From positions 57,238 to 121,237 of the forward strand of contig JAGCOB010000011.1 in the NCBI GenBank assembly GCA_017645645.1: a stretch of 64,000 bases of DNA, given 5' to 3'. Origin of the DNA: Prevotella sp. Lineage in GTDB: Bacteria > Bacteroidota > Bacteroidia > Bacteroidales > Bacteroidaceae. The notes below the pieces were generated by a model. It did not search any database. It was not told the origin of the DNA and saw only the letters and a program-made list of their open reading frames with translations. Shown one piece after another: positions 44,437 to 53,593 of this stretch (within the stretch, counting starts at the first letter, position 1; the number at the start of each line of letters is the position of its first letter). Made by a program: the position numbers and the translations under genes.

Positions 44437-45821
44437 TTGTTAGCCATAAAGGCTTCGAGTTCCTTTGGGTGATAGGGGATGCGTTTGCTGCCCAGGAAGC
44501 GACAACCGTCCTTGGTAATCAGTACGTCGTCCTCGATGCGGATACCGCCGAAGTCTTTGTAGGTCTCTAACTTGTCGAAGTCCAGGAATTCCTTGCAGTG
44601 TCCGCTTGCCTTCCACTCGTCGATGAGGGCAGGGATGAAATAGATGCCAGGTTCATCAGTGACGACAAAGCCTTCTTCTAATTTACGTCCCATGCGCAAA
44701 CAGTTAGTACCGAACTGTTCGAGGTTCGGGCGTGTCTCCTCGTCAAAGCCTACGTATATCTGTCCGAGTCCTTCCATGTCGTGTACATCCATACCCATCA
44801 TGTGTCCTAAGCCGTGAGGCAGGAACATCGCATGGGCTCCGGCACGTACGGCCTCATCGGTATCACCTTTCATTAGTCCGAGTTCCTTTAACCGTTCCGT
44901 CATCATGCGGCATACGGCAAAATGGACATCCCTGTATCTTACTCCTGGTTTAGCTACTTCCAATACATAGTCGTGACAGGCTTCCACGATGGAGTATATC
45001 TCCAACTGGCGCTGGGAGAACTTGCCCGTGACAGGCATCGTACGGGTATGGTCGCTGCAATAGTCTTCGAGTTCACAACCAGCATCACACAAAACTAGTC
45101 GACCTGCCTCTAATTGGGCATCAGAGGGATTACCGTGCATGATCTCACCATGTTGACTGAAGATGGTGGCGAAACTCACACCGCTTGACAGTGAACGGGC
45201 AATACCATCTACCTGTCCGCCAATGAAGCGTTCTGTCACACCGGGCTTGATGAGCAACTGTGCCGTGGTATGCATGACATAGCCCACATCACAGGCACTG
45301 TCGATGACGGCAATCTCCTGTGGCTCCTTTGTGGCACGCATCTTCACGACAGCCTGGATCAGTTTCAGTGAAGCAGCCTCCTTCTGTTTGGAGGGATGGA
45401 TGCCAGTAAGGTCCATGATCTGGATCTTCGTGTCGTGGCGGTAGGGAGGAAGGAAGTGGAGTTGAGATGTCTGATGTTTGATGTAAGACGTAAGATGTGC
45501 TAAAGGGGCGGTCTTTGTGATACCTACTTCAGCAGCCAAGTCGCTGACTGATGGGGTGAAGCCCATCCACACGATGTCCTCTACGTCGATGTCGTCTCCG
45601 AAGAGCCATTCCTCGTCGTTGTCGATGTCAATGACTCCTACCAGTCCGTCACGATGCTGTCCGAAATAGTAAAGGAAGGAGGAGTCCTGACGCATGGGAG
45701 CGTAGCAGTTGGCGGGATAGTTGCATGGTGCCTCGTTATTGCCGAAGAGCACGATCATGCCTTTTCCAACCCGTTTTTTGAGCGTTGTGCGACGCTGAAT
45801 ATATGTATTCTTATCAAACAT
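44427..45821 (-). CDS. pepP: Xaa-Pro aminopeptidase (M24B)
   Basis: Start set at 45821 (MFDKNTYIQRR), since upstream codons run through the promoter. An N-terminal AMP_N domain (about 1-130) precedes the pita-bread catalytic domain. Metal ligands are visible in LVLCDAGCELEDYCSDHTRTMP (Asp, Asp), MFLPHGLGHMMGMDVHD (His), VVTDEPGIYF (Glu) and GGIRIEDDVLIT (Glu). It removes N-terminal residues preceding proline. 464 residues. A five-unit 7-bp array (45464-45498) is translated in frame between the two domains. Confidence 0.92.
   Translation of the reverse strand: MFDKNTYIQRRTTLKKRVGKGMIVLFGNNEAPCNYPANCYAPMRQDSSFLYYFGQHRDGLVGVIDIDNDEEWLFGDDIDVEDIVWMGFTPSVSDLAAEVGITKTAPLAHLTSYIKHQTSQLHFLPPYRHDTKIQIMDLTGIHPSKQKEAASLKLIQAVVKMRATKEPQEIAVIDSACDVGYVMHTTAQLLIKPGVTERFIGGQVDGIARSLSSGVSFATIFSQHGEIMHGNPSDAQLEAGRLVLCDAGCELEDYCSDHTRTMPVTGKFSQRQLEIYSIVEACHDYVLEVAKPGVRYRDVHFAVCRMMTERLKELGLMKGDTDEAVRAGAHAMFLPHGLGHMMGMDVHDMEGLGQIYVGFDEETRPNLEQFGTNCLRMGRKLEEGFVVTDEPGIYFIPALIDEWKASGHCKEFLDFDKLETYKDFGGIRIEDDVLITKDGCRFLGSKRIPYHPKELEAFMANNSI
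45464..45498. repeat. Intragenic 7-bp array in pepP
   Basis: GAGATGT, CTGATGT, TTGATGT, AAGACGT, AAGATGT; translated as part of HLTSYIKHQTSQLHF. Confidence 0.8.
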
Positions 45822-45857
45822 ATGTCTATTATTCGGTAATATTATCCAATTAGTTCG

Positions 45858-45895
45858 CAAAGTTACACATTATTTGTGAAATTATACTACCTTTG
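45858..45895. promoter_or_regulatory. Divergent promoter region, pepP / patatin
   Basis: A minus-strand -7 box TAACTTTG (45865-45858) for pepP and a plus-strand -7 box TACCTTTG (45888-45895) for the patatin gene lie back to back. Clear -33 boxes at standard spacing are not visible for either. Confidence 0.5.
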
Positions 45896-45914
45896 CATCA
45901 TAAAAAGCATTAAA

Positions 45915-46757
45915 ATGCAAATAACATCTAACACAGGATTGGTTCTCGAGGGTGGAGGGATGCGTGGTGTGTTCACCTCCGGTGTACTTGACGCATTCAT
46001 GAAGCATGAGGTCTATTTCCCTTATGTGGTAGCCGTGTCGGCAGGTGCCTGTAACGGATTGTCGTATATGAGCCGTCAACCGCGTCGTGCCCGTTTCTCG
46101 AATATTGACATGCTGCAGAAGTATGATTACATCTCACTGAAGAATCTGATAGTCAATGGCAGCATCTTCGACCCGGAAATCCTGTATGAGCGTTTCCCTA
46201 ATGAGATTGTGCCGTTTGACTATGACACCTATGAGAAGAATCCCTGTGTTTTTGAGGCGGTAGCCACCAACTGTAAGACAGGACGTGCCATGTATCTCTC
46301 AGAGAAACATGACCACCGTCGCCTGACACAGATTATCAAGGCATCCAGTTCACTGCCTTTCGTGGCACATATCACGACGGTTGATGGAATACCGATGCTC
46401 GATGGCGGTATCGTTGACAGTATTCCTATTGTTCGTGCCATCGATACGGGGCATCAGGAGAATGTGGTGATACTGACCCGCAACCGTGGCTACCGCTCAT
46501 CGGAACTTGATTTCAAGACACCTAAGTTCATCTATAGGAACTATCCTCGTCTTCGCGTCGCATTAAGTCACAGGACGGCGGAGTATAATAAGCAGTTAGA
46601 CTTGATTGAGCGCATGGAGGACTGGGGTGAGGTCATCGTCATCCGTCCTGAGCGTCCTCTGGAGGTGGGGCGTATCACGGAGGATACAGAAAAACTGGAA
46701 CGCCTCTACGAAGAGGGGTTCCGTCTGGGTGAGCGTTTCGTCAGTGAGCATATCTGA
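45915..46757 (+). CDS. Patatin-like phospholipase (first of two in window)
   Basis: Start at 45915 follows the -7 box. Patatin fold: oxyanion loop LVLEGGGMRGVF, nucleophile Ser in AVSAGACNG (the first Gly of GxSxG is Ala), and catalytic Asp in MLDGGIVDSIP. 280 residues, no signal peptide, so cytoplasmic. It is probably a lipid acyl hydrolase of unknown substrate. A paralogue with the same layout lies at 52671-53519 on the other side of the sugar-acid operon. Confidence 0.87.
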   Translation: MQITSNTGLVLEGGGMRGVFTSGVLDAFMKHEVYFPYVVAVSAGACNGLSYMSRQPRRARFSNIDMLQKYDYISLKNLIVNGSIFDPEILYERFPNEIVPFDYDTYEKNPCVFEAVATNCKTGRAMYLSEKHDHRRLTQIIKASSSLPFVAHITTVDGIPMLDGGIVDSIPIVRAIDTGHQENVVILTRNRGYRSSELDFKTPKFIYRNYPRLRVALSHRTAEYNKQLDLIERMEDWGEVIVIRPERPLEVGRITEDTEKLERLYEEGFRLGERFVSEHI

Positions 46758-46765
46758 CAGTCCCT

Positions 46766-47947
46766 TTATTGTTGTGAAGGAGTGCATCCGTCAAATGCCT
46801 TATAGGTCAGCGCATACTCCCGGTGACCGAGTGCCTCCGATTTGGTGGGACAGCCTGATGCGACACGTTCGATATTATTTAGAATCTGTTGACGTATGTC
46901 CTGAAAGGTCATACCCTCGGTGACGATGGCACCGGCATTGATGTCCATGTCGTCAGTCATACGCTGGTAGGTGTCGGGATTGGAGCATACCTTCATGACA
47001 GGAGCGATTGCCGAACCTGCCACAGAGCCACGCCCTGTGGTGTAGAGCACCAGATGACAGCCACATGCGATCATCTCCATAATCTCTGCATTGTCGTTGA
47101 TATTGGGGAAGCCCCAGCGTGCCTCTCCGTCAGGTACCACATCCATCATCCACAGTCCGGGTTTGTCGGGACGGATACCCGGGTAGGTGAGTCCTTGGAT
47201 CTGTCGTGAACCGCTCTTACAATAGGAGCCCAGCGATTTCTCCTCGATGGTCGTCAGTCCTCCTGTGGCATTACCTGCGGAGAAACTGTCATGTCCCATC
47301 TGTTTGTAGTATTTGTCGGCTTTCACGATACAGTTGTATAGGCGTTGCCCTAAGACTGGGTCGGTGGCGCGCTGTTGTAGCAGGGTCTCACAACCGATGA
47401 GTTCACCCGGTTCCTCGAAGATACAGGTGGCTCCGTGATCTACTAACCAGTCGAAGGTAGCCCCGACGGAGGGATTGGCAGTGATACCGCTATAGCCGTC
47501 ACTACCGCCACAGACCGTACCTATCATGAGGTCGCTCCAGTCGAGATCCACCTGTGGGGTGTTGTTGATGTCATGCAGCATCATATCCACGGCACGGATG
47601 CCCTGGTCGATGGAGGAACGGGTGCCCCCCTGTTCCTGAATGACGATGAGGGAAGCGGGGCGTCCGCTGTCTTTGATGTCCTGTAACAGATGGTCACGCT
47701 GGAAGTTCTCACACCCCAGTGACACTATGAGGACGGCACCCACGTTGGGGTGGGTACACAACTGTAGCATCATTAGTTCGGCATAGTCGTTGGGCGCACA
47801 GCCGCTGAACCCGATCAGGTGGACATCATCCTTCAGGTAATGGTGGGCGATGCAGGATGCCACATGGTGGGCACACTCCACGAGATACGTGACAACCACC
47901 ACGTTGCGGATTCCTTTCCGACCGTCTTTGCGAAGATAGGCTTTCAT
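46766..47947 (-). CDS. UxaA-type sugar-acid dehydratase, large (C-terminal) domain only
   Basis: Start at 47947 (MKAYLRKDGRKGIRN); earlier in-frame codons are translated repeat array. The KAYLRKDGRKGIRN, SGCAPNDYAEL, GGSDGYSGITANPSVG and FSAGNATGGLTTIEEKS motifs match the large domain of altronate/galactarate dehydratases. The N-terminal SAF domain is absent, as in split forms. It is last in an operon with RraA-like, SDR, MFS and enolase-superfamily genes, which points to breakdown of an unknown aldonic or uronic acid. Confidence 0.82.
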   Translation of the reverse strand: MKAYLRKDGRKGIRNVVVVTYLVECAHHVASCIAHHYLKDDVHLIGFSGCAPNDYAELMMLQLCTHPNVGAVLIVSLGCENFQRDHLLQDIKDSGRPASLIVIQEQGGTRSSIDQGIRAVDMMLHDINNTPQVDLDWSDLMIGTVCGGSDGYSGITANPSVGATFDWLVDHGATCIFEEPGELIGCETLLQQRATDPVLGQRLYNCIVKADKYYKQMGHDSFSAGNATGGLTTIEEKSLGSYCKSGSRQIQGLTYPGIRPDKPGLWMMDVVPDGEARWGFPNINDNAEIMEMIACGCHLVLYTTGRGSVAGSAIAPVMKVCSNPDTYQRMTDDMDINAGAIVTEGMTFQDIRQQILNNIERVASGCPTKSEALGHREYALTYKAFDGCTPSQQ

Positions 47948-47950
47948 TTT

Positions 47951-48014
47951 TCTTTCGGCATTTCGGCATTTCGAAATTTCGGCATTTCGAAATTTCATTA
48001 TTCCGAGATTTCTT
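47951..48014. repeat. 8-bp tandem array, eight units
   Basis: Core TTTCG: TCTTTCGG, CATTTCGG, CATTTCGA, AATTTCGG, CATTTCGA, AATTTCAT, TATTCCGA, GATTTCTT. It lies in the leader of the UxaA-like gene and covers the stop of the upstream enolase-superfamily gene. Confidence 0.9.
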
Positions 48015-49116
48015 TATATGACACGCAGTTATTCCGGATGAGCTCCCAATCGAGTTCCACTCCGATACCGGGAGCCTTGGGGACAGTGATGTTCCCCTCG
48101 TTATCAATCGGTAGTAATCCCTTCATCGGGAACTGGAAGTCCTCCTCTGGTACGAAATACTCGAACCATTTACAGTTGCGTATCGCACATGACACATGCA
48201 GGTTCACAATGTCCATATAGTTCATCGTCGTGGTATGTATCTCACAGTTTAGACCGAAAGCCTCTGCCAGATGGGCTATCTTCAGGGTTCCCGTGATACC
48301 GCATTTCCACGACACGTCAGCACGTACGATGTCCGCCGCTTTCTGGTTGATGACCTGTGCCACCCCCCAATGACAGCCTCGGGTGGTCTCCGTGGCAGCA
48401 ATGGGGATGTCCAGTGTTTCACAAAGTTGTGTATATTTGTATAGCTCGAAGTCACGGAAGGGTTCTTCCAGCCAGATATAGTTCAGACGTTCCAACTGGC
48501 GACCCACGCGGATGGCTTCGTCTAGCGTGTACTCTGCCACTGGGTCTGACATCAGTCCGAAATCATCCCCGACAGCCTTCCGTAAGTGGTCATGGATACG
48601 CATGTCCGTCTCGATGGGTCCCGGGGGGTGTACCTTATAGCACTTGATGCCCCGTTCCTGGTAGTATAGCGCTTCATCGATATACTCCTGTTCCGTCGTA
48701 TGGAACAGTCCACTGGCATAGACAGGCAGTTGTTCACGGTAAGCTCCCAGGTGTTGATAGAGGGGCAGTCCTGCCGCTTTGGCACAGATGTCCCACAATG
48801 CCACGTCGATAGGTCCTGGCAGATAGACGGGGAAGAACGTCAGATGACGGTCAATGTTCCATAACTCATGCCATATCTTCTCGTGGTCATAAGGGGAGCG
48901 TCCTAATACCACAGGGGCGATATTGTCGTGGATATATGCCTCCGTGACATTTCCCGAACGGGCTGCCAAGGCGGTGGCGATACCCTCGATACCCGTGTCT
49001 GTCGTCAGTTTCAGGACCAGCACGTCCCAATCCATGGCACTCTTACCTTTGCGCTTGTCGTCAAACAGACATTTGTCACGGCGCACCCACCATGTCTCAA
49101 TCTTTTGTATTATCAT
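47998..49116 (-). CDS. Enolase-superfamily (mandelate racemase-type) sugar-acid dehydratase
   Basis: N-terminal capping domain (1-125) and barrel. A KxK-type base is in KCYKVHPPGP. Metal ligands are in LMSDPVAEY (Asp), WLEEPF (Glu) and AATETTRG (Glu). The Asp of RADVSWKCGITG and His of EIHTTTMN give the usual His-Asp dyad. 372 residues. These residues fit an acid-sugar dehydratase; the substrate is not predictable. It is followed by a 64-bp repeat array before the UxaA-like gene. Confidence 0.88.
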   Translation of the reverse strand: MIIQKIETWWVRRDKCLFDDKRKGKSAMDWDVLVLKLTTDTGIEGIATALAARSGNVTEAYIHDNIAPVVLGRSPYDHEKIWHELWNIDRHLTFFPVYLPGPIDVALWDICAKAAGLPLYQHLGAYREQLPVYASGLFHTTEQEYIDEALYYQERGIKCYKVHPPGPIETDMRIHDHLRKAVGDDFGLMSDPVAEYTLDEAIRVGRQLERLNYIWLEEPFRDFELYKYTQLCETLDIPIAATETTRGCHWGVAQVINQKAADIVRADVSWKCGITGTLKIAHLAEAFGLNCEIHTTTMNYMDIVNLHVSCAIRNCKWFEYFVPEEDFQFPMKGLLPIDNEGNITVPKAPGIGVELDWELIRNNCVSYKEISE

Positions 49117-49124
49117 AATGGTCG

Positions 49125-50396
49125 TTATTTTGATTCGAATTTAATCTGTCGGATGGGTACGAACAGTCGCAGCGTGAGCCATGCCAGCAGGTACATGGTA
49201 CTGGCTATCATGAAGATGGTAGCATAACTGCCTGTCCACTCAAGGATGAGTCCCACAAACGTGGATGCCAGGGCTCCACCGACAGCGCCACCCACACTAC
49301 TGATCCCCGTCATACTGCCTACCACCTGCTTGGGATAGACATCGGAGACGATGGTGAAGATGTTGGAAGCCCATGCCTGATGGGTACTGGTAGCCAGTCC
49401 GATGATCAATACCACAATCCACATGTTGTCGATATAGGGTACCGCATTCAGTGGCAATACCAATAGCGCAAATAACAGGATGGTCGTCTTGCGGGCGAAG
49501 TCGATGCTGCGTCCTAAGCGGATAAACTGTGACGACACGTGTCCACCGTAGATACCGCCAATGCTCGACATGGTGTAGATGACAATCAATGGCAGTACGG
49601 TAGCCTTGAGATCCACCCCTTGTGTCTTGTTTAGGAAATCGGGTGTCCAGAACAGGAAGAACCACCATACCCAGTCCGTGACGAAACGGGAGAAGAGGAT
49701 GGCATAGGTCTGACGATGACTGAATAGTTCCCGCCATGTGACGGTACGTCCTTGTGGTATGTCATCCGCCTCTTGCTTGTCATCCGCTGATTTGATATAT
49801 GCTAACTCCTTCGCACTCACTTTCGGATGTTGCTCAGGCGACTTGTACATCAACCACCAGACGACCACCCAGATAAAACCTAACAAACCCGTGATGATGA
49901 ACGCCCATCGCCAGCCCCATTCCAAGGTGATGGCTGTCACAATGATGGGGGCGATGACGGCACCAATAGTGGTTCCAGAGTTAAACACGCCGGTGGCAAA
50001 AGCCCTGTCGCGCTTAGGGAACCATTCCGCTATCACTTTCACTGCAGCGGGGAAGTTTCCTGCCTCGCCCAATCCCAATACGGCACGGGCGGCACCAAAT
50101 CCTGTCACTGTGCGTGCAAAAGCATGGAGTACCGCACCCAGGCTCCATACGATGATGGCTATGGAATATCCTATTTTACTGCCTAACCAGTCGAGCATGC
50201 GTCCACATACCAGCATACCGATACCATATGCCACCTGAAAAGCGGTGACGATATAGCCATAGTCAGCCTCTGTCCATCCCAGGTCGTCTTGGATATAGGG
50301 TTTCAGTAATCCAATGACCTGTCTGTCAATATAGTTGACGGTCGTGGCAAAGAAAATCAGTGCCACTACGGTCCAACGGACATTTGTTTTCTTCAT
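49125..50396 (-). CDS. MFS hexuronate/sugar-acid transporter
   Basis: Start at 50396 (MKKTNVRWTVVALIFFATTVNYIDRQV), since earlier in-frame codons are repeat array. Twelve predicted helices in 423 residues. The NYIDRQVIGLLKPYIQ and GLGEAGNFPAAVKVIAEWFPKRDRAFATG motifs are typical of the ExuT-like anion:cation symporters. It stands between the SDR and dehydratase genes, so it is probably the uptake system for the operon substrate. Confidence 0.9.
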   Translation of the reverse strand: MKKTNVRWTVVALIFFATTVNYIDRQVIGLLKPYIQDDLGWTEADYGYIVTAFQVAYGIGMLVCGRMLDWLGSKIGYSIAIIVWSLGAVLHAFARTVTGFGAARAVLGLGEAGNFPAAVKVIAEWFPKRDRAFATGVFNSGTTIGAVIAPIIVTAITLEWGWRWAFIITGLLGFIWVVVWWLMYKSPEQHPKVSAKELAYIKSADDKQEADDIPQGRTVTWRELFSHRQTYAILFSRFVTDWVWWFFLFWTPDFLNKTQGVDLKATVLPLIVIYTMSSIGGIYGGHVSSQFIRLGRSIDFARKTTILLFALLVLPLNAVPYIDNMWIVVLIIGLATSTHQAWASNIFTIVSDVYPKQVVGSMTGISSVGGAVGGALASTFVGLILEWTGSYATIFMIASTMYLLAWLTLRLFVPIRQIKFESK

Positions 50397-50405
50397 AATC
50401 GTTTT

Positions 50406-50445
50406 TTTTTCGATATTTCGGAATTTCGGAATTTCGATATTTCGA
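50406..50445. repeat. 8-bp tandem array, five units
   Basis: TTTTTCGA, TATTTCGG, AATTTCGG, AATTTCGA, TATTTCGA, in the leader of the MFS gene; same TTTCG core as the arrays at 47951 and 51211. Confidence 0.88.
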
Positions 50446-50454
50446 TTTCTTTTG

Positions 50455-51198
50455 TTAGAAGGCTTCCGATGCGCCGGCATCGACAGGCAGAAAGACACCA
50501 TTCACATAGTTGCCCGCAGGCGAAGAGAGATAGAGGGCAGCATAGCCGATATCCTCAGGTTGTCCGAAGGTCTTCATGGGAATACGACGCAGGATGTTCG
50601 CCTTCCGCTGCGGGTCGGTGTCTGTCGCCTTGTGGAACATCGGGGTGTCAATCCATCCTGGAGCAATGGTGTTGACACGTACACCCTTTGGTGACAGCTC
50701 CGCCACAAGACTACGCTGCAATCCTAAGATGGCTGACTTCGCCGTGGTGTATGCCACCACTTGCTCCATACCCATAATCGCTGTCATGGAACTGATGAGG
50801 ACAATACTGCCCTTGCCCTGTTCCACCATCAGTTTGGCAAACTCACGGCTGAGGGCAAAGACACTCATCACATGGACGTTCAACACTTCCAAGAACTCTT
50901 TGTCTGTCACGTCGAGTGCCCACTTCTTCAGGTGTATGCCAGCACAGTTGACCAGGATGTCGACAGTACCAATCTTCTTCACTAAGGCGGGAATCTCCTC
51001 CAATTTTGTCACGTCAAAGGCACAATAGGAGCAACGCTCACCCAGTTGTTCACTCGCTTCACGCAATTTCTCCTCATGGCGTCCTATGATAATCACTTCG
51101 GCACCAGCCTCTATAAATACTTTGGCAATGCCCAGTCCTAATCCTGAGCCGCCACCCGTCACTACGGCACGCTGACCGTCTATTCTGAATGAATTCAT
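50455..51198 (-). CDS. Short-chain dehydrogenase/reductase
   Basis: Classical SDR of 247 residues: cofactor motif VTGGGSGLGLGIA (TGxxxGxG), NCAG, catalytic Ser (LISSMTA) and Tyr-x-x-x-Lys (YTTAK), then the PGWIDTPM loop. In this operon it probably oxidises or reduces a hydroxyl of the sugar acid or its 2-keto-3-deoxy derivative (inference). Confidence 0.88.
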   Translation of the reverse strand: MNSFRIDGQRAVVTGGGSGLGLGIAKVFIEAGAEVIIIGRHEEKLREASEQLGERCSYCAFDVTKLEEIPALVKKIGTVDILVNCAGIHLKKWALDVTDKEFLEVLNVHVMSVFALSREFAKLMVEQGKGSIVLISSMTAIMGMEQVVAYTTAKSAILGLQRSLVAELSPKGVRVNTIAPGWIDTPMFHKATDTDPQRKANILRRIPMKTFGQPEDIGYAALYLSSPAGNYVNGVFLPVDAGASEAF

Positions 51199-51210
51199 AT
51201 TGTTTTTAGT

Positions 51211-51274
51211 TGTTTCGTTGTTTCGAGATTTCGGAATTTCGGTATTACGACATTACGGGATTTCGACATTACAT
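51211..51274. repeat. 8-bp tandem array, eight units
   Basis: TGTTTCGT, TGTTTCGA, GATTTCGG, AATTTCGG, TATTACGA, CATTACGG, GATTTCGA, CATTACAT. In the SDR leader and over the stop of the RraA-like gene. Confidence 0.88.
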
Positions 51275-51964
51275 GATTCCGAATTTGGCGAAAGCCTCGA
51301 CAGTTGACATACCTTGTTCCAAAGCGGCTTTCACCTGTTTCTCACCACGAGCCTTCTCAATGGCTCCCGCAAACGCTTCCTCCTCTGCTTCACGGGGGAC
51401 GACGATAACACCATCCAAATCCCCGAAGACGATGTCGCCGGGACGGACGGGGATACCGCCGAACTCAATGGGGACACGGTAGTCAATAACCTTACCGCGA
51501 GGTCCTTGGTCTTGTGCGTAAGTACCTTGTGAGAAAGTAGGGAAGTTAAGGCGCAGGATTTCATTGGTGTCACGAGAGAAACCGTCGACGACAGCACCGG
51601 CAGCACCAATGGCAATGGCTCTCGTTGACATCAGTCCTCCCCATAGGGCATAACGGGGTGAAGAACCGCTACAGATATATACCTCACCGGGTTTCAGTTG
51701 GTCAAGTGCCTCAAACATGATACCGAAAGGCTTGCGCATCACGTCCAGTTTTGTGTCCTGCTGACGTTCTGCGAAGACATCTGCCTCCAGTACAGGCATG
51801 GCTCGTCCGATGACGATCATGTCACGTCTGAGGGGCTTGATGTGTGGGGGCAGGAACTGGTGGAGGTAACCCATCTTGTCCAGTACGTCACCCACCAGAG
51901 CCGTAAATAATTCTGTCCGAGCTATTGAGAAAAGCTCTTCGTCATTCTTCCATAGGTTTGTCAT
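51269..51964 (-). CDS. RraA-like / HMG-CHA aldolase family protein
   Basis: LVGDVLDKMGYLHQFLPP, GGLMSTRAIAIGAAGAVVDGFSRDT and GDIVFGDLDGVIVVPRE are the motifs of the RraA / 4-hydroxy-4-methyl-2-oxoglutarate aldolase family; the GG-x-RD region binds metal and pyruvate enolate. 231 residues. As first gene of the operon it could split a keto-deoxy acid, giving pyruvate plus an aldehyde or acid (inference). It starts 32 bp after trmD with no visible promoter between. Confidence 0.85.
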   Translation of the reverse strand: MTNLWKNDEELFSIARTELFTALVGDVLDKMGYLHQFLPPHIKPLRRDMIVIGRAMPVLEADVFAERQQDTKLDVMRKPFGIMFEALDQLKPGEVYICSGSSPRYALWGGLMSTRAIAIGAAGAVVDGFSRDTNEILRLNFPTFSQGTYAQDQGPRGKVIDYRVPIEFGGIPVRPGDIVFGDLDGVIVVPREAEEEAFAGAIEKARGEKQVKAALEQGMSTVEAFAKFGIM

Positions 51965-51996
51965 ATTGTCTTGTTTTAGTTAGTATCGTTCGTTAG

Positions 51997-52674
51997 TCAT
52001 TCTTTTAGGAGGTCGGGACGGAGTCGCCGGGTGCGCTCCATCGCCTGTTCTAACTCCCATTCTCGAATTTTCGCCTCATTGCCTGAGAGCAGGATGTCGG
52101 GTACCTTCCATCCTTTATAGTCGGCAGGACGGGTATAGATAGGGGCGGCGAGGATGTCATCCTGAAAACAGTCGGACAAGGCACTCTGCTCGTCGCCAAT
52201 AACGCCGGGTAACACACGGACGACAGCATCTACAATCATGGCAGCAACGAGTTCACCACCAGTCAATACAAAGTCACCGATGGAAATCTCCTTGGTGATG
52301 AGGTGGTCGCGGACACGCTGGTCAATCCCTTTATAATGTCCTGCAAGGATAATGAGATTGCCTTTGAGAGACAACTCATTCGCCATGTGCTGGTCGAAGC
52401 GTTCTCCGTCGGGAGAGGTGTAGATGACCTCGTCATAGTCACGTTCCGCCTTCAATGCCGTGATACAACGGTCGATGGGTTCGCACTGCATCACCATCCC
52501 TGCAGAGCCTCCATAAGGGTAGTCGTCTACCCGTCGCCATTTGTCGAGGGTATAGTCACGTAGGTTATGCAGCCGTATTTCGGCCAGTCCTTTCTTTTCG
52601 GCACGGGCAAGGATGCTCTCATGGACGAAGCCTTCCAGCATCTCAGGGAGTACGGTGATGATGTCTATTCTCAT
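51997..52674 (-). CDS. trmD: tRNA (guanine-N1)-methyltransferase
   Basis: SPOUT methyltransferase that makes m1G37. [35 protein letters not shown], the knot motifs [52 protein letters not shown] and [16 protein letters not shown]. 225 residues. It overlaps the upstream patatin gene by 4 bp and may be co-transcribed with the sugar-acid genes downstream. Confidence 0.96.
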   Translation of the reverse strand: MRIDIITVLPEMLEGFVHESILARAEKKGLAEIRLHNLRDYTLDKWRRVDDYPYGGSAGMVMQCEPIDRCITALKAERDYDEVIYTSPDGERFDQHMANELSLKGNLIILAGHYKGIDQRVRDHLITKEISIGDFVLTGGELVAAMIVDAVVRVLPGVIGDEQSALSDCFQDDILAAPIYTRPADYKGWKVPDILLSGNEAKIREWELEQAMERTRRLRPDLLKE

Positions 52675-53519
52675 ATCTGATAAAATTCTTTGATTCGTTC
52701 TAAATATCTTTCTCCTACGGCACGTCCTAACTCATAGACATGGCGCATCTCGTCAGGATTGTGTGAGATATGTCCGATGGGTATTTTCTTGTCGGGACGG
52801 ATGACGAGGCAGCGTCCTTGGCGTTCTGCCTCTGCGACATATTCCAGTTCCTGGTTATAGAATATATGCCGCTCATCCATTGCCTTGATCATGAGAGGGT
52901 ATTTCCGCAAGACCATCCGCATCAGGGGCATCAGTCTGAGATATTTTTTCTGATAGCCTGCCGGTTGGGTGAGGATGACGATGTTACGATCGTAGCCTTT
53001 CTTCTCGAAATACTCCAAAGGGATAGAGTCGCCAACACCTCCGTCAAGGAGTTTCCTGCCATCCAGTTCCACCACCTTCGAGAGAAGTGGCATAGAGGCG
53101 GAGGCACGGATCCAGTCATAGGTGTCTGGGGTCGCCTTCGTGAGAGGCTGGTAGACGGGTTTGCCCGTCTCTACGTCCGTGCAGACCACGATAAATTCCA
53201 TCGGGTTCTGGTTGAAGGCCTCATCGTCGAAGATATCATATTGCTTGGGTACGATATGGTAGCCGAACTCCGCATTGAAATAGTCTCCGCTGGTCAGCAG
53301 GGAGCGTAGTCCGCTATAGCGGGAGTCTTTGGCGAAACGAGTATTGTAGCGGATGGCACGTCCAATCTGCCGAGACTTATAATTACAGCCGAAGGCAGCC
53401 CCGGCGGATACACCGATGAGTCCGTCAGGCCAGATGTCATGCTCCATCATGACATCCGTCACCCCTGCCGTCCATAGTCCACGCATGGCACCGCCTTCCA
53501 ATACCAGTCCTTTTCTCAT
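52671..53519 (-). CDS. Patatin-like phospholipase (second of two)
   Basis: Oxyanion loop [12 protein letters not shown], nucleophile in GVSAGAAFG (GxSxG) and Asp in [11 protein letters not shown]. 282 residues, no signal peptide. Related in layout to the gene at 45915. A -7 box (53535-53528, minus strand) lies only 8 nt before the ATG, so the mRNA is nearly leaderless. Confidence 0.88.
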   Translation of the reverse strand: MRKGLVLEGGAMRGLWTAGVTDVMMEHDIWPDGLIGVSAGAAFGCNYKSRQIGRAIRYNTRFAKDSRYSGLRSLLTSGDYFNAEFGYHIVPKQYDIFDDEAFNQNPMEFIVVCTDVETGKPVYQPLTKATPDTYDWIRASASMPLLSKVVELDGRKLLDGGVGDSIPLEYFEKKGYDRNIVILTQPAGYQKKYLRLMPLMRMVLRKYPLMIKAMDERHIFYNQELEYVAEAERQGRCLVIRPDKKIPIGHISHNPDEMRHVYELGRAVGERYLERIKEFYQI

Positions 53520-53527
53520 AATGAGCG

Positions 53528-53535
53528 CAAAGGTA
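53528..53535 (-). promoter_or_regulatory. -7 box, second patatin gene
   Basis: TACCTTTG on the minus strand, 8 nt before the start codon at 53519. Confidence 0.6.
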
Positions 53536-53542
53536 CGAAATA

Positions 53543-53577
53543 TTTTTCACTTTTCATTTTTCACTTTTCACTTTTTT
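53543..53577. repeat. 7-bp tandem array inside a divergent promoter
   Basis: TTTTTCA, CTTTTCA, TTTTTCA, CTTTTCA, CTTTTTT. It occupies the space between the two -7 boxes, so unit number would alter spacing to any -33 element. Confidence 0.8.
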
Positions 53578-53580
53578 ATG

Positions 53581-53588
53581 TATCTTTG
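53581..53588 (+). promoter_or_regulatory. -7 box, ketopantoate reductase gene
   Basis: TATCTTTG, five nt before the ATG at 53594; the -33 position lies in the T-rich repeat array. Confidence 0.6.
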
Positions 53589-53593
53589 TGCCC

